This document shows positions 24,201 to 36,859 of a stretch of 64,000 nt of DNA, one piece after another (position 1 is the stretch's first letter; the number at the start of each line of letters is the position of its first letter). The stretch covers positions 18,036,949-18,100,948 of the forward strand of contig CM072894.1 in NCBI GenBank assembly GCA_037013685.1. Direction: 5' to 3'. The notes under the pieces were generated by a model. It worked only from the letters and a program-made list of their open reading frames with translations. It ran no database searches and was not told where the DNA came from. A program made the position numbers and the translations under genes. Source of the stretch: Acridotheres tristis (lineage: Eukaryota; Chordata; Aves; Passeriformes; Sturnidae).

Positions 24201-25860
24201 GAGGATACTTTTATGCCCTATGGCTTTATTTTCAATTGTATGCACTATATTTATCTGATTAACCTGAAGACTTTTAAAAATGCCAGTTTGGCTGTCTCTC
24301 CAAATTCTCTTTCTGTTTTGAGACAATGAAAAAAAGGAATGAGAAATAAGAGTATGGTAGACTTATTTATCTCATTGCTAACTATTTTACAAGAAAAAAA
24401 GCAATATTCCTATATAATTACAAATCTTAGAATAAAAGGGGATAAACATTCACTTATAATTTTTAAAAATATTATATTTTTAAACTGGGACTAAAATCCC
24501 ATTTTCACATCAATTTTTATATGATGCAAAACAGATAGTAGCACCCAGTTTCACATAATTTACAGCCACATTTTATAAGCTTCTAAGTAACAACAAATCC
24601 TTGGATAGTCCGATAGGGGCCACTTAAAAGACCTTCAGTGCACAAAAGCCCTTTCCACAACTCTTACAGTGTATGGGTGAGGGAGGTCACATCGAGGGCA
24701 AATTTAAGATGGCTGCAATTTACTCCTATTCTAAGGTCCCTTTATGTTACTAAAGTGATGTAAATGTTTAAGTCAGAAACACATTTAAAATTACCAAATG
24801 AAAGGGGCTAATCTCCAAAAGCTCTCTGCACGATTTTTTTTTTTGGCACAGAGACAAGTTTTTAAGCTGCCATAACTGAAAGGCAGAAATTGTCCTTAGC
24901 AAGAACCAGTTTCTAGTGCCATTAAGGTCTACAGAAGAAATCTACTAAAATCCCTTGTTGAGCTTCATTCTTTTCTCTCCCATCTGCTGAAAACTGTTTA
25001 ATATATTACACAGTGTCTAAGAAATTTTCTTCTTCCTAACAGGATTTAAACTCTTTACTTTTATAAAATATTAAGAGCAGAATATGTTATGAACTATTAA
25101 GCAAAATATATTAATATTTCAGGATAATACACATGAAAGGAAATAAATCAGAACAATGCTTCAATGTTATGAAAGCCAAATGAGAAAATCTAAGCTATTC
25201 TTCTTGATATGCTTCCACCGACCAGGATCATCACACTCACATACCTCCTGTACTCCCTTTCACACACAAATCAATCAAACCAAACACACACTTCTATCAA
25301 TATGATAACAGAAGTTCAACTCTTTGGTCAGTCTTAGTGTGACTGCCTGGCTCTACAGCAAGGATTTTAATAATCAAAAGGCATACAAGTGCTCTAAAAT
25401 CAGGATGAGAGAAAACCACCTCACAGGGTCATCTGCTGAGGATGAAGTGCAAACAAAAAAGGAAAGGGGGTAAGTTAGGAAAGAATAAAATACACAGACT
25501 GACTTCATGCACAGCGTTTAGCTAAGAAGCAACAAGAATGAAAACATACTACTCAACAGCAGCTTTTAGGTAGTAAATTCAATATTAAAGTATTAGTGAC
25601 ATTAACTAATATGAAAAAGTATAGCAGATGTAGATAGTGGCATTGCATATAACAAGGAAAATACTGTATTCTACCCTTTCCATGCAATTAAAGCTGCTTA
25701 AAATCTCTTTGAAGTCCATTTCTGATGGCTGAGATTGATATGAGCTTAACAACGCGAGGAAAAGAAAGGAAGAAACGTAAGGGATGTACTTAGAGAGTTT
25801 TTGCATTTTGCCTGGGCTTTATTCTTTAATTTTCCGAAGCTGCTTTTGTTAACTCGAGCC

Positions 25861-25945
25861 CCCATTCAGCAAAGCACTTAATCACGTGCCAAAATTTTAT
25901 TGATTTCAACAGGACTTTAGCTTTGGCTTAAGTGCTTCACTGAAT
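25861..25945. mobile_element. small foldback (MITE-like) element
   Basis: The 18 bases at 25864-25881 pair with 25928-25945 as inverted repeats at 16 of 18 positions, flanking a core of 46 bases. The outer motif (ATTCAGCAAAGCACTTAA) and the core resemble an old palindromic DNA-transposon repeat that I recall as common in turtle and crocodilian genomes. The family name is not certain. It has no coding capacity. Confidence 0.55.
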
Positions 25946-28124
25946 TATATATATTATTTTTCACTTTCCCTTACTTCTTTATGAACTTAACTACTCAGAG
26001 TATTATATCCCCGAGTGTAAGGTAAACTGTTGGTTTTAGGCAGGTGACATAGTATCTATCTGGAAACCTCACTGTAATTTAATTAAAACAATTGATAAAC
26101 TCTTAACTATGAATAATGATGTGAATTGCAGTAATAATAAAGCTTTACTTTCCCAAATAGTTTTCAAAAAGGAAGGATGGAACCAGAAGGCATCAATTTT
26201 GTTAGAATTCTCTGTAATCTATGCCAATGGAAGAGTAGAGCAAGTAATTTGACTGTTTAAAAATAATCTTATTTTTCATTCAGATATGTTACAAATTAAC
26301 TGAGAATTTATTCATTGCATAGGAAAAGTTACATAATTTTTGATGAATTATTATAACATATAATCATTCTTGTTACATTTTGACAAAATGTAAAGAAACT
26401 GATTTGTACACATGCATTCATATTAGTTGCCATTTCTATTTCTGCTGCATTTTTTAATGCCATTAATTCATCTGTAGCTATTCACCAATTCTCTGTTTTT
26501 TAAGGAGTTCCTAAATTTCAAAGGCTCTTAAGGGCATTTAAAGTACACCTACCTAGATGTACAACAGATTAGAACGAGGAGCGTACTTAAAGACTTCAGC
26601 ATGGCTCAGGGTTATAACTTCCAGCTTAACCTTCTCTCACGTTTTGGGTGAAGAATGACTGGAGAATTTTTCTTCCTGGAATCCTCTGTTCATCCTAATC
26701 TGCCCTGCTTAACTTAATTTCTGTGTTTGTCTGGAGAAACAAAGTTTTTGTGGAACTATCTATTTCATTACTTTTTCTTCTTTTGAACCCTATTCTGGTT
26801 TAGGAACATCGTGACTGCACTTGGGTCTCATTTCTCATGCCCCCTTTCCTTGTCCTGTGGTCAAAAAGATGATGCCACTGAACATTGATAATAAGAAATC
26901 ATGTAGTTTAAGGAACAGGTGTGAGGTGCATCTCCAATAGGAAGATCTGTTTGCACAGATCACGGTAAACTCATTGGAGCAGAGATAAAATCAAGGATCG
27001 TAACTAGGTCTGTAAAATAAATGGTCAGATTAAATCAGTATGGTTTGTCAAAAAAGAAAAAAAGAATAATTTTGAGCAAATGTGTAAGGCAGTAAATGTG
27101 AACTTTTTATTTCCAAAAGTTTTTGACAAGAGCATGTCTGGAAAAGAAGCAAAGAATGGTCACAGATCAAAACTGTGTTTCTGAACCAGAAATACAAGAG
27201 TAAGGTGAAATAGTTGGCTTCTGCCATGGAAACACTAACTGTCAAAGAATCTCAGTATTCTGTAGAAAGTCACATACTGTTTCATTAAGGATTTTCAAAG
27301 AAAGTGATAAGCAAGTAGAAAAATTTGCAGGTGACTTTTTCCCCCCTGCTACATGCATGAGGGCTGTGGAAATGTAGGAGTCTTCGGAGCCCAGATATAC
27401 AGCTTAAGGAACAAATTAAATATTTACATGGATAACAAGAATAACTATCATAACGGTTTCAGTCACAAAGACTATATGAAGCAGTGTGTGAAACATTAGC
27501 CTTAAAACTGTTTTACTTCTTATTTGAAATAATTCCTCAAGTTGGACTTATATAGTAAACTAATACTTTATAAGAAAACTATTTGCAACGTAAACTGAGA
27601 CACAATTATATTTTGAATTCTTTTACGCTGTACATTTTTCTAGTGTTAAAAGACATACACAGCAGAGAAAGTTATAAAGGACAATGTTTAATATCAGTCT
27701 AATGAAATACAAAACATTTTCACTATGACCCCAAATTAAAACTTATAGTACAATGTTCTTTTAATCTAGTTCAGTTCCTTGATCTTACTTTTCACACAGC
27801 TCTACCAGCAGTTGTGCCAGCACAACAGAAGGGATGGCACAGGGTGGGAACAGCAGCTGGGGGAGGGGGAAGCAGGAAAGAAGGGTCAGAATTGGATAAA
27901 CTAACCTTGCTGCTAAATAAATGCATCCATTAACAACATCAACACATACAGGTAGTGCTGCTCCCCTTCACTGAAACTGTTTATAGAAATATAGCTAAAT
28001 GTGACAGTGTACAGCTGCAAACCCAGGTCTGAATCAGTGAACTAAAGTAACTTTTAAATGTATTATATAAACACACATAAACTAAGTTAACTGGAAGAGC
28101 TTATCAGCAGGAAAATACTCTTAC

Positions 28125-28283
28125 CAGTATTAGTCAATAGAATGAGTGAGGTTCAGCTTTGAGCAAGACACATCTCTTGAAGGAGGAGATGGAGAGCTGA
28201 GAAAACTGTCGTCTTCAGGGGTAGATTCAACAGCTGACAACGATTCGTAATACTCATCCTCTCCATCCAGTACTTTGATTTGC
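28125..28283 (-). CDS. MYO3B: MYO3B terminal coding exon
   Basis: This is the last coding exon of myosin IIIB, a plus-end actin motor with an N-terminal kinase that acts at the tips of actin protrusions. The acceptor TTACTTTCAAG is at 28284. The first base completes a Gly codon, then QIKVLDGEDEYYESL begins a 50-residue C-terminus, acidic at first and then Ser/Pro-rich, ending SKLNLTHSID. The TAA stop is at 28132-28130. A strong donor CTG/GTAAGAG follows at 28125/28124, so the stop lies only 5 nt before a possible exon junction and a further 3' UTR exon may exist. The acidic-YY segment belongs to the espin-binding part of the class III tail by family knowledge. Recognition rests on the in-phase junctions with the two preceding exons and on recalled similarity to the human MYO3B C-terminus. 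Confidence 0.9.
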
Positions 28284-29568
28284 CTTGAAAGTAAACAAAC
28301 AACACTCCTTAAATTAAAATTTAACTCTGTCAATGTCTTCAGAAATAGAAACTACTCTGTAGATGTAAAAATGAGAAGCTCTAGTATAAGAATGGAAAAA
28401 AAAAAAAAAGATGGGATGATTTGATGAGAAAGATACAGATTTTATACATATTCCAACTGCTATTACATTTTATATTCTGAATGGTTCTGAGGACCAGGGA
28501 AATGCAATATCATCTTTCAGTTTGGGAGTACAGACTGACAGAACAACTATTTGCATCAAATGGGCATTTAATTTGAGCAATGTGGCTTTTTTTGTCTGTG
28601 TATGTTCCACAAGTGGGATATAATTTTGTTATCATATTTCAGATGATGGTTTGCTGTGAATATGAGCCAAAGACTACATCACCAAATTTTGGGAAAAGCC
28701 CTATTGACAGCAAAGGGCTTTCATTTTTCTGTGATGTATGATGAGCACTGCAGTCTCATGTTAGTATTTTTATTCCAGAATACAAACTTTTTTAAACTAG
28801 GGGAGGGAGAGAAAAAACAAATCTTTCACAGTCATGCAAAATTTTGGGCTTTAACCTTGACTCAAAGACCTCTTGTTCATACAGTTACATTCGGAAGATT
28901 AATAAAAACCAGAGGGAAAAATACAGAAGGTTTTGGTAAATTTTTGGACTAAATCTGTCTGTAAGACCAAGCACCCATGAGTTCTCTCTGGTCTATGTGA
29001 TCAGGCAAGGGAATATTTTGGCAATTGTGTAGGAGCCAGCCTAGTGTCTTTTACTTATACCCAGCGTTACATAACTGCTCATGTAGCAATGAGAACTGAC
29101 TGAGTCCAACAGAGAAGGAGCAACTCCCTTTTGTGCAGAGTGGCCTCTCTGTCAGATCCTCACGTGTGCTCCTGCAGGAAGACAGAAGCCCACTGCGAGT
29201 GTGCTTCTGTGGGGCTGGCAGGGCTTATGGCACTGTTCGAGGTCACAGGCCTTCAGTTCTAACACACTTCATCTGGCACATTGCACTAGTGTGAAACACA
29301 CTCAAAAATATGAGCAATGCTATTTTTCTGGTAGTAATAGTACACAGAGAGACCCGGGGAGGATATTTTTTAAGAATCAGTTCTAGTGTCTGCAGTCAGC
29401 AGTACATGCAAGTTGTACATTTGCTTGTGTAGAAAATGTCCAACGTCAATGCACAGAAATATGTTGTTTATTTTTAGAAACCTCTCTAGAAAGTTTTGCA
29501 TATTCTGTAATATCACAAAGGACTTCTTCTGTTTACAGTTGCTTAGAACTAAGAAGATAGATATTTAC
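28284..29568 (-). other. MYO3B: MYO3B intron
   Basis: This intron lies between the 47-nt exon and the terminal coding exon (donor GG/GTAAAT, acceptor TTTCAAG). The contents are AT-rich with an A14-type run near 28390. The plus-strand frame at 28656-28952 is not recognised. Nothing else is seen. Confidence 0.85.
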
Positions 29569-29615
29569 CCAAGTTTTCTTGGCTTCCTCTTGCTCCCTTG
29601 ATATTCTAGAGTTCC
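29569..29615 (-). CDS. MYO3B: MYO3B 47-nt tail exon
   Basis: This short internal exon encodes GTLEYQGSKRKPRKL plus two bases of a Gly codon that the next exon completes. The acceptor CCTCTCCACAG is at 29616 and the donor CTTGG/GTAAAT is at 29569/29568. It is phase 0 on entry and leaves two bases, exactly what the flanking exons need. The peptide is a basic linker (KRKPRK) between two acidic tyrosine-rich segments of the tail. Such a small exon is missed by simple ORF searches; it was found by following phase from the neighbouring exons and matches my recollection of the human MYO3B tail. Confidence 0.9.
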
Positions 29616-29989
29616 CTGTGGAGAGGGCCAAGAACATACAGTCAAAGCAAAGCAGCAAGTCGTTAATTTTTAATTCAAAGTGATTTTGTGTTGAATGCAA
29701 GCAGATGCTGATAATATCAGAAGTCACAGCATAATTTTTTTGATCAAAGGGCTCAAGTGAGCCTGATGAAGCATGCATCTTGCTCGTCTTTGATAAACCA
29801 CATCAATTATTCACCGTGAAGGCAGACATCCTGACATGAAAGCAACAGATAAAGAGCATAAGCACATGTTCAAGACGAGAGCAGAAGAACGTGGGGGTGG
29901 GGCTGGAGGGGCTGAAACAGGTATTAATAACAGAATTATTAACTGGAAACAAAGCCAGTAAAACAGCTTTATTGCCACTTTGAACTCAC
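29616..29989 (-). other. MYO3B: MYO3B intron (374 nt)
   Basis: This short intron runs between the 107-nt and 47-nt tail exons (donor AAT/GTGAGT, acceptor CTCTCCACAG). No repeat or other feature is seen. Confidence 0.88.
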
Positions 29990-30096
29990 ATTTAACTGGT
30001 TATAGTACATGTTATCCTCAGGGCTATTCAGCATTTTGGGCTGCTGACATCGTCGACGAGGTGTTCTCAGCTTCTGTTCAAGACAGTTTTCTGAAC
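29990..30096 (-). CDS. MYO3B: MYO3B 107-nt tail exon
   Basis: This tail exon carries two bases completing a codon, then 35 codons: [16 protein letters not shown], a QQPKML stretch, and [12 protein letters not shown]. The acceptor TTATCTTACTGTAG is at 30097 and the donor AAT/GTGAGT at 29990/29989. It is highly charged, with a basic cluster (RTPRRR) followed by an acidic double-tyrosine segment, as expected for the class III myosin tail beyond the IQ motifs. It needs a preceding exon that leaves one base, which the exon at 36.8 kb does not, so another exon must lie between. Identification rests on recalled similarity to human MYO3B plus correct splice sites and phase. Confidence 0.9.
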
Positions 30097-33000
30097 CTAC
30101 AGTAAGATAATACAATTTAGTTTTAAGCTGTGCCAGGTGCTGTGAACATCCTAGCACATTTTAGTCTGTAAACAGTCTTTTTTCTGTCCTATTTAGTCCT
30201 GGATTTATTAGCAAGTCTGTTCTATCCAAAGTAAGCAAAGAGAAACTTGGGAATCTTTGCTTTCCCTTTTGAAACTTAGTTCAAATGCAAGTTTTTATGC
30301 AGACCTTAATTTTCACTTTTTAACATTTTTTATTCTTCTGTGTATCTATATCACACAGCTCCTTATTCCTTTCATGCTTTTTCTTAATATCTTCTGTTAT
30401 CTAAGCAGGAAATGAGGTATATTGTGACTAGCTAGGAACGTATCATTCAGCAGCAACAAAATAGTTTTTCTACAGTAGACAGTAATAAAGCCTCTTGACT
30501 GATGAGACTTACTCTATTATCAACATTTTCTTTATATAAAAAGGCTACCTTCTTGACATGGCTCTCCATTTAATCAGATTAACTGAATCAGTCTGGAATT
30601 ACACTTTCTTCATATAATTTGTGATGTGCTGTAAAGTAACAGTTGTTTAAAGTCATCTGGAAAGCAGAATTTAAAGATGAAGGAAATATTTCAGAAGGGT
30701 TTCTGAAAAGGACTAACAGCTTCCTAAGTTTTTTTTTTTTGTTGTTGTTAGTTTGGTTTTTTTAAATTTTATTTGGAGGTGGCTGTGGGGTTTTTTTGTG
30801 TGCTTTTTGTTTTTTTTTTTCGTTTGTTTGTTTGTTTTTGTTTTTTTGGTTTTTTTTAGTATTTCGGAGAAAAGACATTATGGTGTGCTATATTCTTTTT
30901 TACCAGGTATTTTCCATGGTACATACTTTGGATTACAAGGTAACCATTTTCAGGATAAGAAAGTTACTGTATGATACTGTGGGGGTAAGGAAAGGTGATT
31001 TACTTTTCAAATGGTTCTCCCACTGCCTTTGACTTTTCTCATATCTCCCTGTTAAAAATTATTTTAGTGACAGTATGAATAAAAACAGGGTTTGGCAGCA
31101 CTGAAGGAAAAATATACATTTTATACATTTTCATTCCACACTGCACTGCTCCTATACAAAAGGCCAGCACAAAGATCAAGTAGCATGAGTTCCTTTAAAC
31201 ATTTCAAAACTGAAGTTAATATGGCTTTTGCAGATGTAGGGCTCCAATCTCACAAATCCATTGACAAGATCTGGCCTTAAGGAGCAGGTAACATTACAAA
31301 GGAGGTTTATTAAGCACTCAGGCTTCTAGATTGTACCTGCAATTTGAACGAGGTAGAGGAGATGTTTGAACTTTGGCCTTTTCAGCCAAAAGACTAACTG
31401 TTCTGAGAAATTTTCTCTCTTTCACTTTCTTCCACTCAACAATAAAATTTAAAAAATATTAATCTCCTCTCAGTGTGCAACTGCAATGTCTGTGTGGGAG
31501 AGGAGCACATGTTCCATTCCATCAGAACACCTGGAAGGGATGGTGGGTTAAACGACCACCAGGGAACTGATTGCAGAGCTGGGTCTAAAATTCAAATGCA
31601 ATTTTATAAAGGAAGATTATATTTAACCACTAATACAAAAAAACCTTTAAAATAATATACTGCTGCTAAAATAATATGCTGCTTGCTATTTTAATACCTA
31701 ACGCTTCAATACTTACATTTTCAAGTTAAGTAAACCTTTATATTTTTGCTAAAGAGATTGTGATGGCTGAGTCAGAAGCTTTGCTACTTGCCTGTATTCT
31801 ATACAACCAGACAAGGTAGAAGCTGTACCAGAAAATACTTCTGAGGAAATTAAGTGCCCAATATCTGTTTCTTTGAAAGCTTTTTCATTATGATTCAGAT
31901 AGGATGTAAATGCAATTTTGTTCTCCCTGAAGTCTAAAAATGTTGCAGAAGACCTGTCATAACTACATTCTAGCCTCTCTCTGCTTTAAAAGTTACTCAA
32001 ATTGATCTTGGAGCTTTCTCTCTCAGGACAGCAGGGTCTGCAATTTTTGCAAGCAATATTTTCAGTCACAAGGCCGTCTGAGTTTCTTCTTACAGCAATA
32101 TAGTTTTTGAATACCTCTCCATGAATTTTTTTATTCTAGAAAGAGGGTGGTATGAACTCGAGTACTCACTGTTTTGCATAATTTCACACACCTTTCTGCA
32201 GCTTGCCAGAAGTAAAAACACAGCATACAAATATTTAGAAATTTTTAAACACTACAATAGTGTGATGAGGTAGTTTTTTTCCTTTCCCCTAAGTGCTCCT
32301 GAGGCCTTCACAATTTTTTTTTTCAAAAGACACATATACATAGGCTGGGGTTTTATAATGTCTTTTATTCATTAGGATTCTGTGTCACTAATATTTTGCT
32401 CTACTTTTTTATCCTGATACTTAATTATTTCTGTGTATCCTACGGGTGGTCTGCAGCTTGTGTTCTCCAAAGGAAATACCCTTTCAGTGGGCCCATTTGT
32501 CTTAGTTGCACACTGCATGAACAGTACAAAATCTGGTAACATTTATCATAAACTACCATATCTGGAGAAAATGGTATTAACATGTGCTCAACACTCAGTA
32601 GTTGAATAAGCATTTTAAGTGCTGCTCTAAAATATTTTGCTTGATGACAAACTTAAAGCCACCAATAAGAAAAAGGTACTTGTAATTTAATAGCAATACT
32701 AGCAGCACCAGTATCATTAACAAGGTATTGTCTATACTGCACAGAAATTGTGCCAAGTGCCTTTGGAATGTCCAGGCTCCTTAGCCTGCAACAAATTTGA
32801 GACCAGATGAGAGGGTGAGTACATGCACATTCTTCAGGTTGTCCTTTAGCACCACTTTTTAAGAAAGAGATCTGACCCCTTTTTGTCTGGAAGAAAACCT
32901 TTTCTTGTAACTCTGAGCACAGAAATTCCTTAGGTTACAATTTCTTATTTGATAAATCCCTTACTGCAGCGCAGAAATAACAGAGTAGGCAAAATGCTTT

Positions 33001-36000
33001 CTGCCAAGTGCACTATGGCTACTGATGTAAGTGTAGGGTAGCTGAGGTTCTGGCCATCCTCATCTCACTTGAGCTCAGAGAGGCTGACACGTGCGTGAGC
33101 AGGCTCATGTGGATGCTTCTCTAAAGACACCACAAAACTGATGTGGCTCACAGTGAAGGCAAATAGAAACTGGCTACTGGATCAATCTGTTGGAGTAGAA
33201 AGTATTTACAAGTAAAGAAAGTGAAGGTGTTTCTGTTCAGTCCTCTATTTCCACTGTTGGCTATCCCTTTTATTTCTTTGATATGTAAGAGCCCAAGCCA
33301 AAAAAACATGTCTTGCAGAGCTCAGACAGATTAAAAAGATATTGTTTTTCAAGTGGATGTGAAGTCAAACATTCGAGATACATTTTTATGAACTGGGAAT
33401 TACAGAGTTGGAAAGCAGTGTCTCCAGGAGAGACTTGGGAACTGCAGATATTCAGCTGAATATGAAATAGACTGGGTGCAAAGAAGAGAAGACTACTCAA
33501 TGGAAACAGAAAAACAGTTCTATTGTGTACAGAATTATTTTATAAGTGGATGCAATAATGGGCAGAATGTTTTGAAAACAGGAACAATTCGAACTCTGAA
33601 AAATATGCCACAGGATGAAAAATATAAGAAGATTGTTCTACTTTATTCTTTTCAAAAGAAGGTGAAGAGGTGATCTGAATATAGAAGGTGGAGGGGTTTT
33701 CACATTTGAAAACAAAAGTCTATATTAACTAATGGTCAGAAGAAGAAGAAAAATTTAGACCAGAAATACAGCACATACTGTAAGCAATCAATTAGGAGAA
33801 AAAATATTTAGTAGTATGATGAAAACTCAGGTTGAGACTAGAAGCTTTTAGGAAAGGCATGTTTTGACTTAAGCACAAGTTATAAACTATTGAAGATGTG
33901 GTACACATCACATCTAGCTTAACAAGAATTAATTTCTCTAATGTGATTTTTATCAGAAGCCTCAGTCTGCAGAAGATCTGTATTGATCTTTTAAATTCTG
34001 GGATATAGTTTCTGAATTCCACATGTTTCTTCTTTGTTTTCTTATGGCTGAAATGGAAACATTTTTTTTCAATTAGCCATCATATCCATTATAATGACAT
34101 TATTAATGACATCTCTTGGCTTGGAGATGATTAGCACATTTCTTATATTTTATCTTATTTAGAAGGTTTTTCTGTTTAAAAATCCATCCTTTCCATAAGC
34201 TGCAAAGGACTCTTTCAGAAATGCACAAACTGCCAAATAGTAAGATTTAACAAAACTTCAAACTGCTCTTTAACATTGACTCATGGACTTTTGTACTTAG
34301 GATCTGGGCCCTGACCGATACTTTCAAAACAGTAGTGGCAAAAATGTATTTTTTTAATAACTTCCAATGAGGCAGATGACTTCACTTGATATTCACTGAA
34401 GATCTCATCTTAGATGTCCTTATTGTCCTGATTATCTTAGTATTGGAAGTATGGGTACCAGGCACTGGGCAGCCATTTCAGAGCAACAGAATCATCAGAT
34501 TTTGCTTGCTGAAATGAAGTTAGAGTCCCCATAAACTCTTAATGACTAAACTCTTGCTTCAAAAACCTCTTGATGCTGATAATCTTGACAAACATTGTTA
34601 ATTTTTCCTATATGGAGAATTCTGCACAGAAATGGTGAGGAAACAGCTTAACTACATTTGGAGCTTGTAAAATAAATTATGTGAATCAGATTGTTTTAAG
34701 GGTGCAGCACACCTGGGGCCCTAAACACTGGTGGACATCTTACTTTTTTTGCAAGGAATGCACACAAGGGCTCTTTGCCAACGTGTCAGTGCCCCAAAGA
34801 GGCTGTGTTGCCAATTCCCTTGCTGAAGGGAGTTCATCTGCCATAACACATATTGAAGAGTAGAGCTGAGTACACTCATTTTCCTTCTGAAGTCATTTAC
34901 CCAAAGCAGGTTTGGGAGGGGTTAGTCTTACCTCCTTTTCTGCTCTAGGTGAATACAAACCTAGTATCACAGGAAAGGTAGTTTTTTCCTAATTACTCAA
35001 ACAAGGAGATTTAGAGTATGAGAAGGGGCAGTTTGTTAAAGGAAAGGTAATGGGGCCATTTAAGGAATCATATATATTATTAACAGAGTGAGCAAATACA
35101 GTAGAGAAATCACTATGACCAAGAAAATAGTAAGTATGTAGCTGATTTCCAATCTATAATATCAGATGAAACATGAAAGTGCAACCCTTAATTATAAGCA
35201 AATATTAGCACAGACTCATGGGATCTCATCATAACATCTCAAGGTCTACATTCATGAAAATTTAAGCAATGTTTAAAATCATGTTAATTTGTTCTTTGTT
35301 TGTTTCTTTTCCTGCCAGTCTAATTTATTCCAAAAGACTTTGGTTCTCAAGCCTGGATATATTGATCATGCCTATGTAAAGCTTTGTTATAGCCTGGGGA
35401 GAAGACTTTTGTGGAAAAACTTGTCTTTGTTCTCCTTTGATAATTTATATGTATTTTGATGTTTTCAAGTTTCCAGTTTTGAATCTTTTTTCAAGGCAGC
35501 AAGTTAATTTCACTTTTCCTCTTCAAGTCCTGGGCAAATGCAGAAATGACCTCATAGACAATGATAATACACATCCTCCTCCTGGACTGGATGCTACTGG
35601 ATAATTATGTGCAGCATGTGGACTTCAAGGAACAGCTACATTTTCCTGTGTGCTATGCAAGCCTGTTCAAGGACAGGTCTCAAGGGGCAAGTGATTCTGG
35701 TCCCACTCATATCAGTGTTAAATGGGACTGACTGAACATCACTTATGCAGGAAAAACTTCTGCAAATTAACTAGACTTCATGATTTTCATTATTTCAGCT
35801 TTATTTATAAAAAGCGTGATTTACAAAGGGCACACAATGCTATTTGGCTATGAGTGCACATACTCACAAAATATGTGTTTTCCTTCCTTTTCCACTGCCA
35901 TGATTCTCCACCATTTGCACAAATTTGTATCATACTTTTAAGTGCAAAACAGGAGTAAACTGCAAAATGGGAGTAAAATGAAAAGGGTGCCTGGGAAGCA

Positions 36001-36749
36001 GAGTGAATACTCAAACACTTAGTCCCCACTGAGCTCCTGCTGCATGTGCCTGCCATACTCAACCCCATCAGCCAGAACTATCCTGTATATACCTGTACTA
36101 AGCTGCAGTCAGTGTGACTTTAGTATGAGCACACATTAAGAGTTACCTGGCTCACATCACAGGGTATTTGTACATTGCTTCTTAATGCTACCAACTATAA
36201 AACAGAAACAAGGACAGGATAACAGGTCTAACTGGCTTAATTAAACACATATTCTAGAGTAATCTGTAGCTTCATTTGGAAATAATGAAGTTATCATGTC
36301 TATGTGACATACTATAAATTCAATTATATTATGGTAGTTCTGCAAAAATGCTGGAGGCTGATAGAAAATAAACACACAGTCTCTCTGACTTTAATCTCAG
36401 CACATGCAAAACCACACCAAGAGACAACAACACAGGGTAGGAGAGAATAAAGACCAAGACTCCTTGGTGACTTCAGTAAGGTATGTCTTCATTATGTTCT
36501 TTTCCCTTCTGAGGTTAGTAAGAGGGAAAAGAGAAAACTATAGGAAAGAGGAAAAAAATAAACTATTAAGTCAGGTATTGAGAAACTAAGGAAAAGAAGA
36601 AAAGGGAATAAAAACCATTAATGTGAAGCAGTAGAATCTATGTTCTGGCATCAGAGGATTAAATTAATCTAGTAACATCAGGAGCCTGGAGGCATACTGG
36701 CATAGTACTATTAACAATTGTAATTCTCTCCAGAATATTTCATGCTTAC
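30097..36749 (-). other. MYO3B: MYO3B intronic region with an unlocated exon
   Basis: AT-rich non-coding sequence with a long T/G-rich tract near 30.8 kb. The exon at 36750 leaves two bases of a codon and the exon at 30096 brings two, so at least one short coding exon must lie in this interval. Possible ones are discussed in the findings. No transposon is recognised here. Confidence 0.75.
30729..30857. repeat. T/G-rich low-complexity tract
   Basis: About 130 bases of long T runs broken by G and short GTT/GTTT units. It lies in the MYO3B intron about 630 bases before the 107-nt exon and reads as A/C-rich on the MYO3B strand. Confidence 0.9.
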
Positions 36750-36859
36750 CTACCAGTAGCTTCAGATGTCCACAAATTTTCAATAAGGTCATCTATTCTG
36801 CTGATATAATGAGATCTAGTATGATGGGAACCATTCCTGCCACCAAATTCCCTCGGTCC
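36750..36859 (-). CDS. MYO3B: MYO3B tail exon (110 nt)
   Basis: The reading frame is GPREFGGRNG, SHHTRSHYIS, RIDDLIENLW, TSEATG, then two bases AG before a strong donor GGTAG/GTAAGC at 36750/36749. It looks strongly coding: balanced and charged, free of stops, with a possible amphipathic helix ISRIDDLIENLW. It is on the same strand as the other MYO3B exons and upstream of them, and fits the tail region by recalled similarity. The start is less certain. AG/GGACCG at 36860/36859 gives phase 0, but its pyrimidine tract is modest; the frame is open up to a stop about 25 bases further upstream. Confidence 0.7.

Larger units (their letters stand above)
10740..28124. other. intergenic region between SP5 and MYO3B
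   Basis: About 17 kb, mostly AT-rich, with no recognised gene, RNA gene or CR1 copy. Notable contents are a GC-richer block at 10.8-11.2 kb with an unexplained minus-strand frame, a 136-codon plus-strand frame at 12.8-13.2 kb, a GATAA cluster at 18.25 kb and a foldback element at 25.86 kb. Stretches such as 20.1-20.5 and 22.4-22.6 kb have the mixed, non-repetitive look of conserved non-coding elements, but this cannot be shown without alignment. Any 3' UTR exon of MYO3B would also fall in the right-hand part. Confidence 0.6.

Noticed and set aside
34681..34863. Overlapping open frames on both strands
   Set aside because: No plausible acceptor bounds the minus-strand frame, and the peptide does not resemble the myosin III tail.
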